Source: JAMOBE01 sp039908285 (GTDB taxonomy: Bacteria > Pseudomonadota > Alphaproteobacteria > Rhodospirillales > Rhodospirillaceae). Taken from it: a stretch of DNA of 36,510 bases. Below are positions 15,695-23,962 of this stretch, piece after piece. Made by a program: the position numbers and the translations under genes. The notes beneath the pieces are model-generated. The model was not told where the DNA came from. It saw only the letters and a program-made list of their open reading frames with translations, and ran no database searches. How positions within the stretch are numbered: the stretch's first letter is position 1; each line of letters opens with the position of its first letter. The stretch covers positions 1-36,510 of the forward strand of contig JAMOBE010000031.1 of the NCBI GenBank assembly GCA_039908285.1. The letters are read 5' to 3'.

Positions 15695-16516
15695 ATGGCT
15701 GACCAGAACAAGGAGCGGTGGGAGACGGAAGGGGCCAGCACGCACCGCGTGCGGCAGTCCGATGCGCTCCTCGTCCAGCTCTATCGGGACGCGGTGGACT
15801 CCGACTCCCGGGTTCCGGCGGTGCGGGGGCTCAAGATCATTCTTTTCGTGTCTCTGGTTTCGCTGATCGCGTTCTCGGCGACGCTGTTCTACAACTACAA
15901 CACCTTCGTGATCCTGCGTGAAGACGTCCTGACCAGGAGCGGCAACCTCGAGTCCGCCATCCAGCGTCGGGCCAACCTGTTTTCCAACCTGGTCAAGCTC
16001 ACCCTGAACCATGCGGCCCTCGAGCACGCCATCTACTCCCATGCCGCGGAGATGCGCACCGAGATCATCAAGAAGAGCAATCTTCCCGAGGCCGTCGCCG
16101 AAGGCATCATCGCCAAGGCCGGGGAAGGAGCCGGGGAGGGCAAGGAAGGGGGGCCGGACTTCAACAAGATCCTGCAGGCGCTGGCCGGCGATCAGAACAT
16201 GGAGAGTTCGCTTGGGCGTCTCCTGGCGGTGGTCGAGCAGTATCCGAACGTCCGCTCGTCGGAGACCTACAAGGATCTGATGACGGCCCTCGTCGAAATG
16301 GAAGACCGGATCGTCAAGTCTCGTGAGGATTACAATACGTCAGCCCGTGAATACAATACGGCTGTGACGAAGTTCCCGTGGTACATGTTGGCGAAATGGG
16401 CCGATTTTGACCGTGCAAAGTACTTCGACGGTCAAGGCATCGCCTCACCGGTCGTTTCTCCTGCGCTTTTTGAGGAGCTTGTTCCGTTGGTCCCAACAAA
16501 GGGAGAAGGCAAATGA
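15695..16516 (+). CDS. mamQ: Magnetosome LemA-family protein MamQ
   Basis: A 273-residue protein with one membrane helix (about 46-64) followed by a LemA-type helical domain. The segment NTFVILREDVLTRSGNLESA leads into RRANLFSNLVKLT, the conserved LemA core. MamQ is essential for magnetosome membrane formation in Magnetospirillum. The start is ATG 15695 after GGGACG, 50 bases downstream of mamA. The stop overlaps the mamR start by 4 bases (ATGA), indicating translational coupling. Confidence 0.93.
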   Translation: MADQNKERWETEGASTHRVRQSDALLVQLYRDAVDSDSRVPAVRGLKIILFVSLVSLIAFSATLFYNYNTFVILREDVLTRSGNLESAIQRRANLFSNLVKLTLNHAALEHAIYSHAAEMRTEIIKKSNLPEAVAEGIIAKAGEGAGEGKEGGPDFNKILQALAGDQNMESSLGRLLAVVEQYPNVRSSETYKDLMTALVEMEDRIVKSREDYNTSAREYNTAVTKFPWYMLAKWADFDRAKYFDGQGIASPVVSPALFEELVPLVPTKGEGK

Positions 16517-16764
16517 TTTGGACGATCATCCTTCGCAGCGGTACCGTTCTCGCACTGGCCACCGCGATGTGGGATGTCTATGACCGCCTCCTTCGCGAGG
16601 TGGCTCCGCATCGCATCTATTCCTCAACCGAGGTGGCACGCTACCTCGGCGTCGATCGCAACCAGGTGATCGACCTGATCCGGAACAAGCAGTTGCAGGC
16701 CAAGCTCCTCAACGGGAACTATCGCATTCCCGGACAGAGCGTACTGGAATTTCTCAACAAATGA
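16513..16764 (+). CDS. mamR: Magnetosome protein MamR (excisionase-like DNA-binding fold)
   Basis: An 83-residue protein. Residues 1-20 are hydrophobic (MIWTIILRSGTVLALATA), and residues about 36-82 form an excisionase/MerR-type winged helix domain (IYSSTEVARYLGVDRNQVID, then NYRIPGQSVLEFL). MamR affects magnetite crystal number and size in AMB-1 by an unknown mechanism. It is bracketed by 4-base ATGA overlaps with mamQ and mamB, so it belongs to a tightly coupled trio. It is slightly longer than the roughly 72-residue proteins of model strains. Confidence 0.9.
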   Translation: MIWTIILRSGTVLALATAMWDVYDRLLREVAPHRIYSSTEVARYLGVDRNQVIDLIRNKQLQAKLLNGNYRIPGQSVLEFLNK

Positions 16765-17687
16765 AGCACATCAACTGCGGGGAATGCCGCGAGGAAGTGA
16801 TCTGGTGGGCCGTGTCCGTCAACATGGCCATGATGCTGTTCAAGGCCCTGCTGGGTCTGATGAGCGGCAGCGCCGCCCTTATCGCCGATGCCCTGCACTC
16901 GGGCGCCGATGTGGTGGCGAGCGGCGTCGTCCTCCTGTCGGTGAAGCTTTCCAACCGCAAGCCGAACGAGAATTATCCGTTTGGCTATGGCAATATCCAG
17001 TTCATCTCGTCGGCCGTGGTCGGGCTGATCCTGTTCTTCGGCGCCCTGCTTCTCCTCTATCATTCGGTGATGAAGATCCTCGCCGGCGACCTGACCGCAC
17101 CAAGCGTCGTCGCGGCCCTGGGGGCGGCGGCCTCCATCGTCACCAACGAGTTGATGTACCGCTACCAAAGCTGTGTCGGGAAGGAAAACAACAGCCCGGC
17201 CATCACCGCCAACGCCTGGGACAACCGGTCCGATGCGCTGTCCTCGGCCGGCGTTCTGGTCGGCATCCTGGCCTCGGTGGCCGGATATCCGATCGCCGAC
17301 ACCCTGGCGGCCATCTTCGTCGCCATCCTCGTCGCCAAGATCGGCATCGAGTTGAACATCGATGCCCTGAAGGGACTGATCGATTCGTCGATCGAAATGG
17401 ACATCCTGCGCCTCGTCTACCAGATCGCCGTCGAGTGCCCCGGCGTCGAGGGCGTGCGCAGTCTGCGCGGCCGCTATGTCGGTGAGGACCTGCACATCGA
17501 CATCAACGTCTATGTCCACGGCGATCTCAGGATTCAGGAGAGCGATGCCATCATCGACCTGCTACGGGATGACATCATCGCCGAGGTGGCCCACGCCCGT
17601 GACATCCGCGTGTCGGTGACGCCGTCGCCAGACTCCCGGGCACGGCGGCCGAAGGGGCGGGAACTGATGATCGCGGCGCCGCAGTGA
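16761..17687 (+). CDS. mamB: Magnetosome cation-diffusion facilitator MamB
   Basis: A 308-residue CDF protein that partners MamM in iron loading and is itself needed for vesicle formation. Six membrane helices occupy about residues 13-205, followed by a cytoplasmic dimerisation domain. Metal-site residues visible are D43, H46 and D50 in IADALHSGAD, and D154 and D158 in NAWDNRSDAL. A CXXC pair occurs at the N-terminus (CGEC, 6-9). The C-terminal extension is basic. The start overlaps the mamR stop by 4 bases. Confidence 0.95.
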   Translation: MKHINCGECREEVIWWAVSVNMAMMLFKALLGLMSGSAALIADALHSGADVVASGVVLLSVKLSNRKPNENYPFGYGNIQFISSAVVGLILFFGALLLLYHSVMKILAGDLTAPSVVAALGAAASIVTNELMYRYQSCVGKENNSPAITANAWDNRSDALSSAGVLVGILASVAGYPIADTLAAIFVAILVAKIGIELNIDALKGLIDSSIEMDILRLVYQIAVECPGVEGVRSLRGRYVGEDLHIDINVYVHGDLRIQESDAIIDLLRDDIIAEVAHARDIRVSVTPSPDSRARRPKGRELMIAAPQ

Positions 17688-17717
17688 CATGCGGCGCCCA
17701 GACTGACGGGGGATAGG

Positions 17718-18338
17718 GTGAGGGCGGAACACGGGATTCTCGGCATTGGCGCCGCTTTCATCCTGGTCGTCGTCGGCATGGCGATGATTCCCGATGATGT
17801 GTGGGAGCGCGACCATGCGGAAACGGGCGCAGTGATCGCCGGCGCGGTGGGAGCGGGTGGTGGGATCACCAACCCGGCGCTGATCAATCCAAACGCCCTC
17901 GGTGACGTCATGGCGGCGCCACAGGCGGCGCCTCCACAGCCACAGCCACTCCCGCAGGCGCAGGGGGCGGGGGCGGCCTGGGGGCGCAATGCGGCCATGC
18001 CAGGCCTCATCCCCTTCACCCGGGCCGCCAGCCAGAAGTTTCAGGGCCGGGTGACCTCGGTGGTCGCCCTGGGCAGCGATATCGGCTGGGGCCAGGTGCA
18101 CATCTGGGTTGCCGATGGCACCAATCCTTTGCAGGAAATCTCCCTGGCCCCCGACTGGTACCTGAGCTATCTCGGCTGCGCGGTGACGGAAAACATCCGC
18201 GTCGAGGGCGTCGCCTTCAAGTTCGATCAGGTGCAGTCCAACGTCGAGCTGTATGCCAAGACCATCACCGTCAATGGCGTTCTGTGTGGTCTTCGCAATG
18301 ACGAGGGATTCGCCCTCTGGTCGAACCAGTTGAAGTAG
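17718..18338 (+). CDS. mamS: Magnetosome protein MamS
   Basis: A 206-residue protein starting at GTG 17718 after GGGGATAG, 30 bases downstream of mamB. An N-terminal membrane helix (about 7-23) is followed by a flexible Pro/Gln/Ala-rich stretch (about 68-90) and a compact, conserved-looking C-terminal domain that begins near KFQGRVTSVVALGS. It is identified by position, length and architecture. MamS influences crystal size and shape in model strains, and its biochemistry is unknown. The linker makes it longer than the roughly 180 residues typical elsewhere. Confidence 0.88.
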   Translation: MRAEHGILGIGAAFILVVVGMAMIPDDVWERDHAETGAVIAGAVGAGGGITNPALINPNALGDVMAAPQAAPPQPQPLPQAQGAGAAWGRNAAMPGLIPFTRAASQKFQGRVTSVVALGSDIGWGQVHIWVADGTNPLQEISLAPDWYLSYLGCAVTENIRVEGVAFKFDQVQSNVELYAKTITVNGVLCGLRNDEGFALWSNQLK

Positions 18339-18348
18339 GCCGGACACC

Positions 18349-18897
18349 GTGGATCGTGGCAGGTTCCCCTTTCGAGAGTGGTTGGCTCGTCTCGGCCGCG
18401 GCAGGGGAATCGCCAGTGTCATTCTGGTGATCATCGGCGCGGGGGTGCTGTGGGAGACCTACGGCAACACCTATTTCGGGCTGGCGCCGCACTTTTCCGC
18501 CCGGGTTGCCGAGGGCCAGTTCGTCGGTCGGCTGGGGGGACCGACGGAGCCGTCGCTGTTCGGCTCCCTGGCCGAGCTGGTGGCGCCGAAGCCCCGCTTC
18601 AAGCTGATGACGATCCGCCACATTCCCCGCATCAAGAAGGGGGTGCCGATGCCCCATCCGTTCGTCGGCGCCTGTCTCAACTGCCATCTCTATTTCGGCG
18701 GCCCGGGTCCTGGGACTCAATTCAAGACTCCGGTGGGGGCCGTGCTGGAAGAATTGTCCAAGGTGAAAAAACTGGGCCCCCCGCTGCTGCCGACCTCCCA
18801 GATTCCCCACCCGCCGGCCGGACGCTGCATCAAATGCCACGACATCGTCGTCAAGGTGCCGGTCGACCCGAAGAACGGCTTCCTGTGGAGCCTGTAG
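18349..18897 (+). CDS. mamT: Magnetochrome protein MamT
   Basis: A 182-residue membrane-anchored c-type cytochrome. Residues about 20-36 form a single membrane helix. Two heme motifs are present, CLNCH (109-113) and CIKCH (160-164), each preceded by the P-hydrophobic-x-G pattern of magnetochrome domains (MPHPFVGACLNCH; IPHPPAGRCIKCH). It probably takes part with MamP in electron transfer during magnetite formation. Translation begins at GTG 18349, 10 bases after mamS. It is the last recognisable magnetosome gene in the window; mamU does not follow. Confidence 0.93.
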   Translation: MDRGRFPFREWLARLGRGRGIASVILVIIGAGVLWETYGNTYFGLAPHFSARVAEGQFVGRLGGPTEPSLFGSLAELVAPKPRFKLMTIRHIPRIKKGVPMPHPFVGACLNCHLYFGGPGPGTQFKTPVGAVLEELSKVKKLGPPLLPTSQIPHPPAGRCIKCHDIVVKVPVDPKNGFLWSL

Positions 18898-18933
18898 GGA
18901 ACGGGTTGCGTTTTCGGATGATACGGGGTGTCC

Positions 18934-20115
18934 ATGGACGAGAATGACCTGCGGCAGGTGATCGCGCAACACGAGGCCGATCGTGTCGAGTTCACGATCT
19001 CGACCACGAACACCGACAAGTTCTCCGAGGCGGTCTGTGCCTTCGCCAACGACCTGCCAAACTCTGGCCAACCCGGGTACCTGATCGTGGGCGTTGACGA
19101 CAAGGGACGTTCGGGTGGGGTGCAGATTACGGACGAGGTGCTGAGAAATCTCGGTGGCTTGCGTGACGACGGCAACATCCAGCCCCTTCCCAGCCTGACG
19201 GTGGAAAAGGTTCCATACGGTGGCGACATCGTGGCGGTCGTCACGGTTCTTCCCGCACCGATGCCGCCCGTGCGCTACAAGGGTCGCGTCTGCATCCGCA
19301 CCGGTCCTCGGCGAGGGTATGCGACCGAGCAGGAGGAGCGTCGTCTCATCGAGCGGCGTGTGGCGCAGGCGAGGACCTTCGACGCCGAGCCCTGTCTCGA
19401 CGGCACGGTCGCGGATTTGTCACTGCCGGTATTCCTGACCGGCTACCGTCAGCAGGCCATAGCAGCCGAGGTGATCGAGGAAAACCATCGCCCGGTCGAG
19501 CAGCAACTGGCTTCCCTGCGATTTTTTGACCTGAAGCGCGGCTGCCCGACCCATGCGGGAGTGCTGCTCTTTGGGCAGGATGTGCGCCAATGGCTTCCTG
19601 GCGCCTACATCCAGTTTCTGCGTATCGGCGGAACGTCTCTGGATGCCCCCGTCATCAATGATCGCGAACTGGAGGGAGACCTCCTGACGGTGCTGCGTGA
19701 GCTTGATGCCCTCATCAATGCCCATAGCGTACAGTTTCCGGTCGCGGAGAGCGCTCTCAGGGAGCGAATGGTGGAGGCCTATCCAGGGGTCGCCGTGCGA
19801 GAACTGGTCATGAATGCCGTGATGCATCGCGATTACGCTTCCACGGCTCCCCTGCGCCTGACCTGGTTTGACGACCGTCTGGAGATTCAGAGCCCCGGCG
19901 GACTCTATGGTGAAGCATCCCCGGAAAACTTCCCCCGGCAAACCAGCTACCGCAATCCCGTCGTCGCCGAATCACTCAAGGCCCTTGGCTATGTCAATCG
20001 TTATGGCCGAGGCGTCCTGCGGGCGCAGGAGGCGTTGGCCAGGAACGCCAGCCCCCCGGCGGAGTTTTCCTTCGATGCCGGTTACGTGCTGGCCATCATC
20101 CGGAGGCGGGCATGA
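18934..20115 (+). CDS. AlbA_2/Schlafen-type putative DNA-binding protein with GHKL-like C-terminal domain
   Basis: A 393-residue protein of the 'ATP-dependent DNA helicase RecG-related / AlbA_2' transcriptional-regulator family. The N-terminal third has the Schlafen AlbA_2 pattern: VEFTIST, then AVCAFANDLP, then GYLIVGVDDKGRSGG. The family usually has a lysine after EF where this has Thr. The C-terminal half has the HATPase_c_4 signature RELVMNAVMHRDY (about 289-301), followed by DDRLEIQSPGGL and NRYGRGVLRAQE. ATG 18934 is preferred to the GTG at 18928 because of its ACGGGG Shine-Dalgarno sequence. It lies 36 bases after mamT on the same strand and overlaps the downstream ParA gene by 4 bases. 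Such proteins are often found in mobile or defence loci; the function here is unknown. Confidence 0.82.
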   Translation: MDENDLRQVIAQHEADRVEFTISTTNTDKFSEAVCAFANDLPNSGQPGYLIVGVDDKGRSGGVQITDEVLRNLGGLRDDGNIQPLPSLTVEKVPYGGDIVAVVTVLPAPMPPVRYKGRVCIRTGPRRGYATEQEERRLIERRVAQARTFDAEPCLDGTVADLSLPVFLTGYRQQAIAAEVIEENHRPVEQQLASLRFFDLKRGCPTHAGVLLFGQDVRQWLPGAYIQFLRIGGTSLDAPVINDRELEGDLLTVLRELDALINAHSVQFPVAESALRERMVEAYPGVAVRELVMNAVMHRDYASTAPLRLTWFDDRLEIQSPGGLYGEASPENFPRQTSYRNPVVAESLKALGYVNRYGRGVLRAQEALARNASPPAEFSFDAGYVLAIIRRRA

Positions 20116-21101
20116 AGACGATTGCCTTCTTCAACAACAAAGGTGGTGTTGGCAAGACCACGCTGGTTTATCACCTGGCGATGATGCTGTCCGAGCGCGG
20201 CGCACGGGTATTGGCCGTCGATCTTGATCCTCAGGCCAATCTCACGAGTATGTTTCTGTCGGAGGATAGGCTCGAAGAGCTATGGCCAGACGGAGAGCAT
20301 CCCCGGACGATATTCGGTGCCTTGCGGCCAATCATCCGTGGTCTCGGCGACGTCAATACACCCCATGTCGAAGAGATCAAAGACAGACTTGGTCTTGTCG
20401 TTGGCGATCTCGCCCTGTCGACATTCGAGGACAAACTTTCCGATGCCTGGCCGCGGTGCCACAATCGGGACGAATCGGCCTACCGGACGATGACGGCCTT
20501 TTATCGCGGTATCCGACAGGCGGCGGCCACCGTGAGGGCCGACTGGGTCCTGGTCGATGTCGGTCCGAACCTGGGGGCGATCAATCGTGCGGCCCTGATC
20601 GCCAGCGAGCACGTCGTGATTCCATTGGGCCCCGATCTGTTTTCGTTGCAGGGCCTGCGCAACCTTGGACCGTCCCTGCGCTCATGGCGAGATAGTTGGA
20701 AAGACCTGACTGGCAAGACCCCGGACCCGCACCTGGAGTTGCCATCCGGTCTCATCGCTCCGTTGGGCTACGTGGTCATGCAGCATGGCATCCGCGATAA
20801 AAGACCACCGAAGGCCTACCAGAGGTGGATCGAGAAATTTCCAGGGGAGTATCGCGAATCCGTGCTGGACGAGACGCCTCAGTCGTGTCCAACCGCAGCT
20901 CAGGATCCCTATTGCCTCGCCATGCTGAAGCACTACCGCAGCCTGATGCCGATGGCCATGGAGGCGCACAAGCCGGTCTTTGCCCTGAAGCCCGCCGATG
21001 GGGCCATCGGTGCCCACGGCGAGGCGGTGCGAAACGCATACGTCGATTTCCTGAAGTTGGCGAGAAGTATTGCCAATCGGTGCGGAGAGGTCGTCGATTG
21101 A
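20112..21101 (+). CDS. ParA/MinD-type ATPase
   Basis: A 329-residue ATPase with the deviant Walker A motif KGGVGKTT (10-17, including the signature lysine K10), Walker A' in AVDLDPQANLT, and Walker B in WVLVDVGPNL. ParA proteins form dynamic dimers on nucleoid DNA and position plasmids, chromosomes or large protein cargoes. No parB gene or obvious parS repeat is seen nearby. Instead it is translationally coupled (ATGA overlap) to the AlbA_2-type gene. Its place directly after the magnetosome operon invites the idea of magnetosome positioning, but a plasmid or integrated-element remnant or a defence role is equally possible. It is transcribed convergently with rluC. Confidence 0.85.
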   Translation: MKTIAFFNNKGGVGKTTLVYHLAMMLSERGARVLAVDLDPQANLTSMFLSEDRLEELWPDGEHPRTIFGALRPIIRGLGDVNTPHVEEIKDRLGLVVGDLALSTFEDKLSDAWPRCHNRDESAYRTMTAFYRGIRQAAATVRADWVLVDVGPNLGAINRAALIASEHVVIPLGPDLFSLQGLRNLGPSLRSWRDSWKDLTGKTPDPHLELPSGLIAPLGYVVMQHGIRDKRPPKAYQRWIEKFPGEYRESVLDETPQSCPTAAQDPYCLAMLKHYRSLMPMAMEAHKPVFALKPADGAIGAHGEAVRNAYVDFLKLARSIANRCGEVVD

Positions 21102-21133
21102 GTGTTGTTATGCCCCCTCCCCTCCCCTCAACG

Positions 21134-22096
21134 TCACCGCTCCGGAAAGCCGAAGAAGCGCACGCTGTCCACCATATGGGGCGGCAGCGGCGCCACGACC
21201 CGCAGCACGCCCTGGCCACGGCGCGGCAGTTCGATCAGGCGGGCGTGCAGGTGCAGTTGACGGCTGAGGTCCGCCCCCGGCACCTGGGCGGCGGCGCCGC
21301 CGTACTTGCCGTCGCCGACGATGGGCGTGCCGAGCAGGGCGCAGTGGGCGCGAAGCTGATGGGTGCGACCGGTCAGGGGCCGTAGCTCGAGCCACGCCAC
21401 CCGTCCTCCCGCCGCGTTGAGGATGCGCCATTCGGTGACCGCGGGGCGGCCCTCGTCCTCGTCCACCATCATGCGTTCGCCGGCGCGGCCGGGGACCTTG
21501 GCGAGCGGGGCCGACACCCGGCCCTCGGAGGTCTTCGGCACCCCCGCCACCAGGGCCCAGTAGACCTTGCGGGCCGCGCGGTCCTTGAACGCCGCGGCGA
21601 GTTCGGCGGCGGCGGCGGCGTGGCGGGCCAGCAGCAGAACACCGCTGGTGTCCCGGTCCAGCCGGTGCACGAGGCGAGGCCGCTCGGGCGCGCCGAAGCG
21701 CAGGGCATCCAGCATGCCGTCCAGGTGCCGGGTGGTGCCGGTCCCCCCCTGCACGGCGAGTCCCGGGGGCTTGTTGATGGCGATGACGTCATCGTCCCGA
21801 TAGAGCACCATGGCCCGCAACGCCGCGGCGTCCCGCTCCGACGGCGGAGGTGGCGCTGTCGGCCGGCGGTTTTCGGTCTCGGCCGGTGGCGGCGGCAGCG
21901 GCGGCACCCGCACCGTCTGGCCGGGCTCCAGCCGCTGGCCCGCCTGGGCGCGGTGGCCATCCACCCGGATCTGGCCGGTGCGCAGGAGTTTCTCCAGCCG
22001 GCCATGGGTCAGGTCGGGGAACCGCCGCCGGAACCAGCGGTCGAGGCGAAGGCCGGCCTCGTCGGCGACCACGGGAGTCAGGGTCACGTCGCTCAT
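21134..22096 (-). CDS. rluC: RluA/RluC-family 23S rRNA pseudouridine synthase
   Basis: A 320-residue enzyme that isomerises specific uridines in large-subunit rRNA. An S4 RNA-binding domain (about 15-65) begins LRLDRWFRRRFPDLTHGRLE. The catalytic domain contains the motif RLVHRLDRDTSG with catalytic D147, the NKPPGL segment and the LRPLTGRTHQLRAH motif. A Pro-rich insert (about 65-90) links the two. It is the last gene of a minus-strand operon rarA-crcB-rluC, starting directly after the crcB stop. The exact position specificity (RluC type) is inferred from length and the S4 domain. Confidence 0.88.
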   Translation of the reverse strand: MSDVTLTPVVADEAGLRLDRWFRRRFPDLTHGRLEKLLRTGQIRVDGHRAQAGQRLEPGQTVRVPPLPPPPAETENRRPTAPPPPSERDAAALRAMVLYRDDDVIAINKPPGLAVQGGTGTTRHLDGMLDALRFGAPERPRLVHRLDRDTSGVLLLARHAAAAAELAAAFKDRAARKVYWALVAGVPKTSEGRVSAPLAKVPGRAGERMMVDEDEGRPAVTEWRILNAAGGRVAWLELRPLTGRTHQLRAHCALLGTPIVGDGKYGGAAAQVPGADLSRQLHLHARLIELPRRGQGVLRVVAPLPPHMVDSVRFFGFPER

Positions 22097-22483
22097 TTAC
22101 AACACCGCGCGAGTCAAATGCATACCGGCGTAGAGGGCCGACACCCCGATCACCACGGAACCGACGATGTAGGCCAGGGCGGAAGGCATGGCGCCACGCT
22201 GAATCAGATAGGCGACGTCCAGGGTGAATGTCGAGAAGGTGGTGAAGCCCCCCAGAATGCCGACCACCAGCATGGCCCGGGTTTCCTCCTGCACCTGCCA
22301 TTTCAGCGCGAAACCCTCGATCAGCACGCCCATGACCAGGGACCCGAGCACGTTGACCACCATGGTCCCCCAGGGAAAGTCGCCGCCGAAGAGACGAGCG
22401 ACGGCGATCATCGTCAGGTAGCGCATGGCCGAGCCGGTGGCGCCCCCGCCGGCGACGACGATCAGCATCTTGGCAGTGATCAC
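22097..22483 (-). CDS. crcB: Fluoride ion channel CrcB/Fluc
   Basis: A 128-residue membrane protein with four helices that exports fluoride as a dual-topology dimer. Family motifs include GGGATGSAMRYL near the start, GTMVVNVLGSLVMG in the second helix and GGFTTFSTFT in the third. It begins at GTG (22483-22481) in a 4-base overlap with the rarA stop and is followed at once by rluC. No fluoride riboswitch is expected because it is inside an operon, and none was noticed. Confidence 0.93.
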   Translation of the reverse strand: MITAKMLIVVAGGGATGSAMRYLTMIAVARLFGGDFPWGTMVVNVLGSLVMGVLIEGFALKWQVQEETRAMLVVGILGGFTTFSTFTLDVAYLIQRGAMPSALAYIVGSVVIGVSALYAGMHLTRAVL

Positions 22484-23808
22484 GCGTCTTCCCCCTGACC
22501 ATCGTTGCCCGGGCTACCGGCGTTCCGGCGTGCCCGCAGCTTGTCCCAGTAGGCGAGGCGCTTGACGATCTCCCGCTCGAACCCCCGCTCGGGTGGAGAA
22601 TAGTACCTCTGGCGCGCCATGCCGTCGGGAAAATAGGTCTGCCCGGAAAAACCCTCGGCGGTGTCGTGGTCGTATTCATACCCCCGACCATAACCCAGGT
22701 CCTTCATCAGCCGGGTGGGAGCATTGAGGATGTGACTGGGCGGCGCCAGGGACCCGGTCTCCCTGGCCGCCTTCATCGCCGCTTTGAAGGCCATGTAGGC
22801 GGCGTTGGACTTGGGCGCCGTGCCGAGAAAGATCACGAGTTGGGCGATGGCCAGTTCACCCTCGGGACTGCCCAGGCGCTCAAAGGTGTCCCAGGCCGCC
22901 AGGGCCTGGACGATGGCCTGCGGGTCGGCCAGGCCCACGTCCTCGACCGCGAATCGAGTCAGGCGCCGCAGCAGATACAGCGGATCCTCGCCGCCGGCCA
23001 GCATGCGCGCCATCCAGTACAGCGCCGCGTCGGTGTCCGACCCGCGCAGCGACTTGTGCAGGGCACTGATGAGGTTGTAGTGCCCCTCGCGGTCCTTGTC
23101 ATAGACCGGAGCGCGCCGCTGCACCACCCGGGCCAGGCCCGCCGGGTCGAGCGGCGGCCCCAGCGGCTGCGCCAGCAGGTCTTCGGCGATGTTGAGGATA
23201 TAGCGTCCGTCGCCGTCGGCCATGGCCCGCAGCGCCGCCCGCGCGTCGGCATCGAGGGGCAGTGGCCGGCCGGCGGCCGCCTCGGCCCGGCGGCACAGCT
23301 CCTCCTGCGCCCGATCGTCGAGCCGGTTCAGCACCATGACCTGACAGCGCGACAGCAGCGCCGCGTTCAGCTCGAAGGAGGGGTTCTCGGTGGTCGCGCC
23401 CACCAGGACGACGGTGCCGTCCTCCACATAGGGCAGGAACGCGTCCTGCTGCGAGCGGTTGAAGCGGTGGATCTCGTCCACGAACAGCAGGGTACCCTGG
23501 CCGGCGGCCCGCCGCTTGCGGGCGGTCTCGAACACCCGGCGCAGGTCGGCCACCCCCGAAAACACGGCCGAGAGCGGCTCGAAGTGCAGACTGGTGTCAT
23601 TGGCCAGCAGGCGGGCGATGGTGGTCTTGCCGCAACCCGGCGGCCCCCACAGGATGATGGAGGCCAGCCGTCCGCCGCGCACCATGCGGCCGATCGGCCC
23701 GTCGGCGCCGATCAGGTGGTCCTGTCCCACCACCTCGGCAAGGGTCGCCGGCCGCAGCCGGTCGGCCAGGGGGTGGGGCGCCTGGTCGTCGAAGAGAGAG
23801 GGTGTCAT
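22480..23808 (-). CDS. rarA: Replication-associated recombination protein A (RarA/MgsA AAA+ ATPase)
   Basis: A 442-residue clamp-loader-like AAA+ ATPase acting at stalled replication forks. It shows Walker A GPPGCGKTT (K61), Walker B LLFVDEIHRF and sensor-1 GATTENPSF, followed by the RarA C-terminal tetramerisation region with LIGYG-like GYGRGYEYDHD and YFPDG near the end. The start at 23808 (MTPSLFDDQAPHPLADRLRP) fits the family; a longer frame to 23853 reads into repeat DNA. First gene of the minus-strand operon with crcB and rluC. Confidence 0.94.
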   Translation of the reverse strand: MTPSLFDDQAPHPLADRLRPATLAEVVGQDHLIGADGPIGRMVRGGRLASIILWGPPGCGKTTIARLLANDTSLHFEPLSAVFSGVADLRRVFETARKRRAAGQGTLLFVDEIHRFNRSQQDAFLPYVEDGTVVLVGATTENPSFELNAALLSRCQVMVLNRLDDRAQEELCRRAEAAAGRPLPLDADARAALRAMADGDGRYILNIAEDLLAQPLGPPLDPAGLARVVQRRAPVYDKDREGHYNLISALHKSLRGSDTDAALYWMARMLAGGEDPLYLLRRLTRFAVEDVGLADPQAIVQALAAWDTFERLGSPEGELAIAQLVIFLGTAPKSNAAYMAFKAAMKAARETGSLAPPSHILNAPTRLMKDLGYGRGYEYDHDTAEGFSGQTYFPDGMARQRYYSPPERGFEREIVKRLAYWDKLRARRNAGSPGNDGQGEDA

Positions 23809-23828
23809 GTTATGCTCTCTGGAAATAC

Positions 23829-23879
23829 TCGGGGCTATCGCCCCGAACCCCATTTGGGGCTATGCCCCAAACCCCCTTT
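23829..23879. repeat. Dispersed GGGGCTATGCCCC repeat, copy 1
   Basis: About 50 bases with the two small hairpins GGGGCTATCGCCCC and TTTGGGGCTATGCCCCAAA, ending in ACCCCCTTT. A near-identical copy in the same orientation lies at 31356-31405. It occupies the divergent gap between rarA and cysC. Its role is unknown; it looks like an extragenic palindromic repeat rather than a gene. Confidence 0.8.
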
Positions 23880-23890
23880 GATTCTATCAA

Positions 23891-23905
23891 CTTCGACAGT
23901 CGAAG
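23891..23905. promoter_or_regulatory. Perfect 7-bp palindrome upstream of cysC
   Basis: CTTCGAC and GTCGAAG flank a single central A. The site lies between the divergent rarA and cysC genes, 58 bases before the cysC start, and could be an operator for either. It contains TTCGAC, which with CATAGG 17 bases later might form a weak promoter for cysC. Confidence 0.35.
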
Positions 23906-23962
23906 AACCTTACCATAGGCGGGAACGGTGTCGGGGTGTCAAATCATACGGGAGGAAAGACG

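Noticed and set aside
23808..23962. Fluoride riboswitch for crcB
   Set aside because: crcB is the second gene of the operon behind rarA, and no fluoride aptamer-like pattern was seen in the rarA leader.
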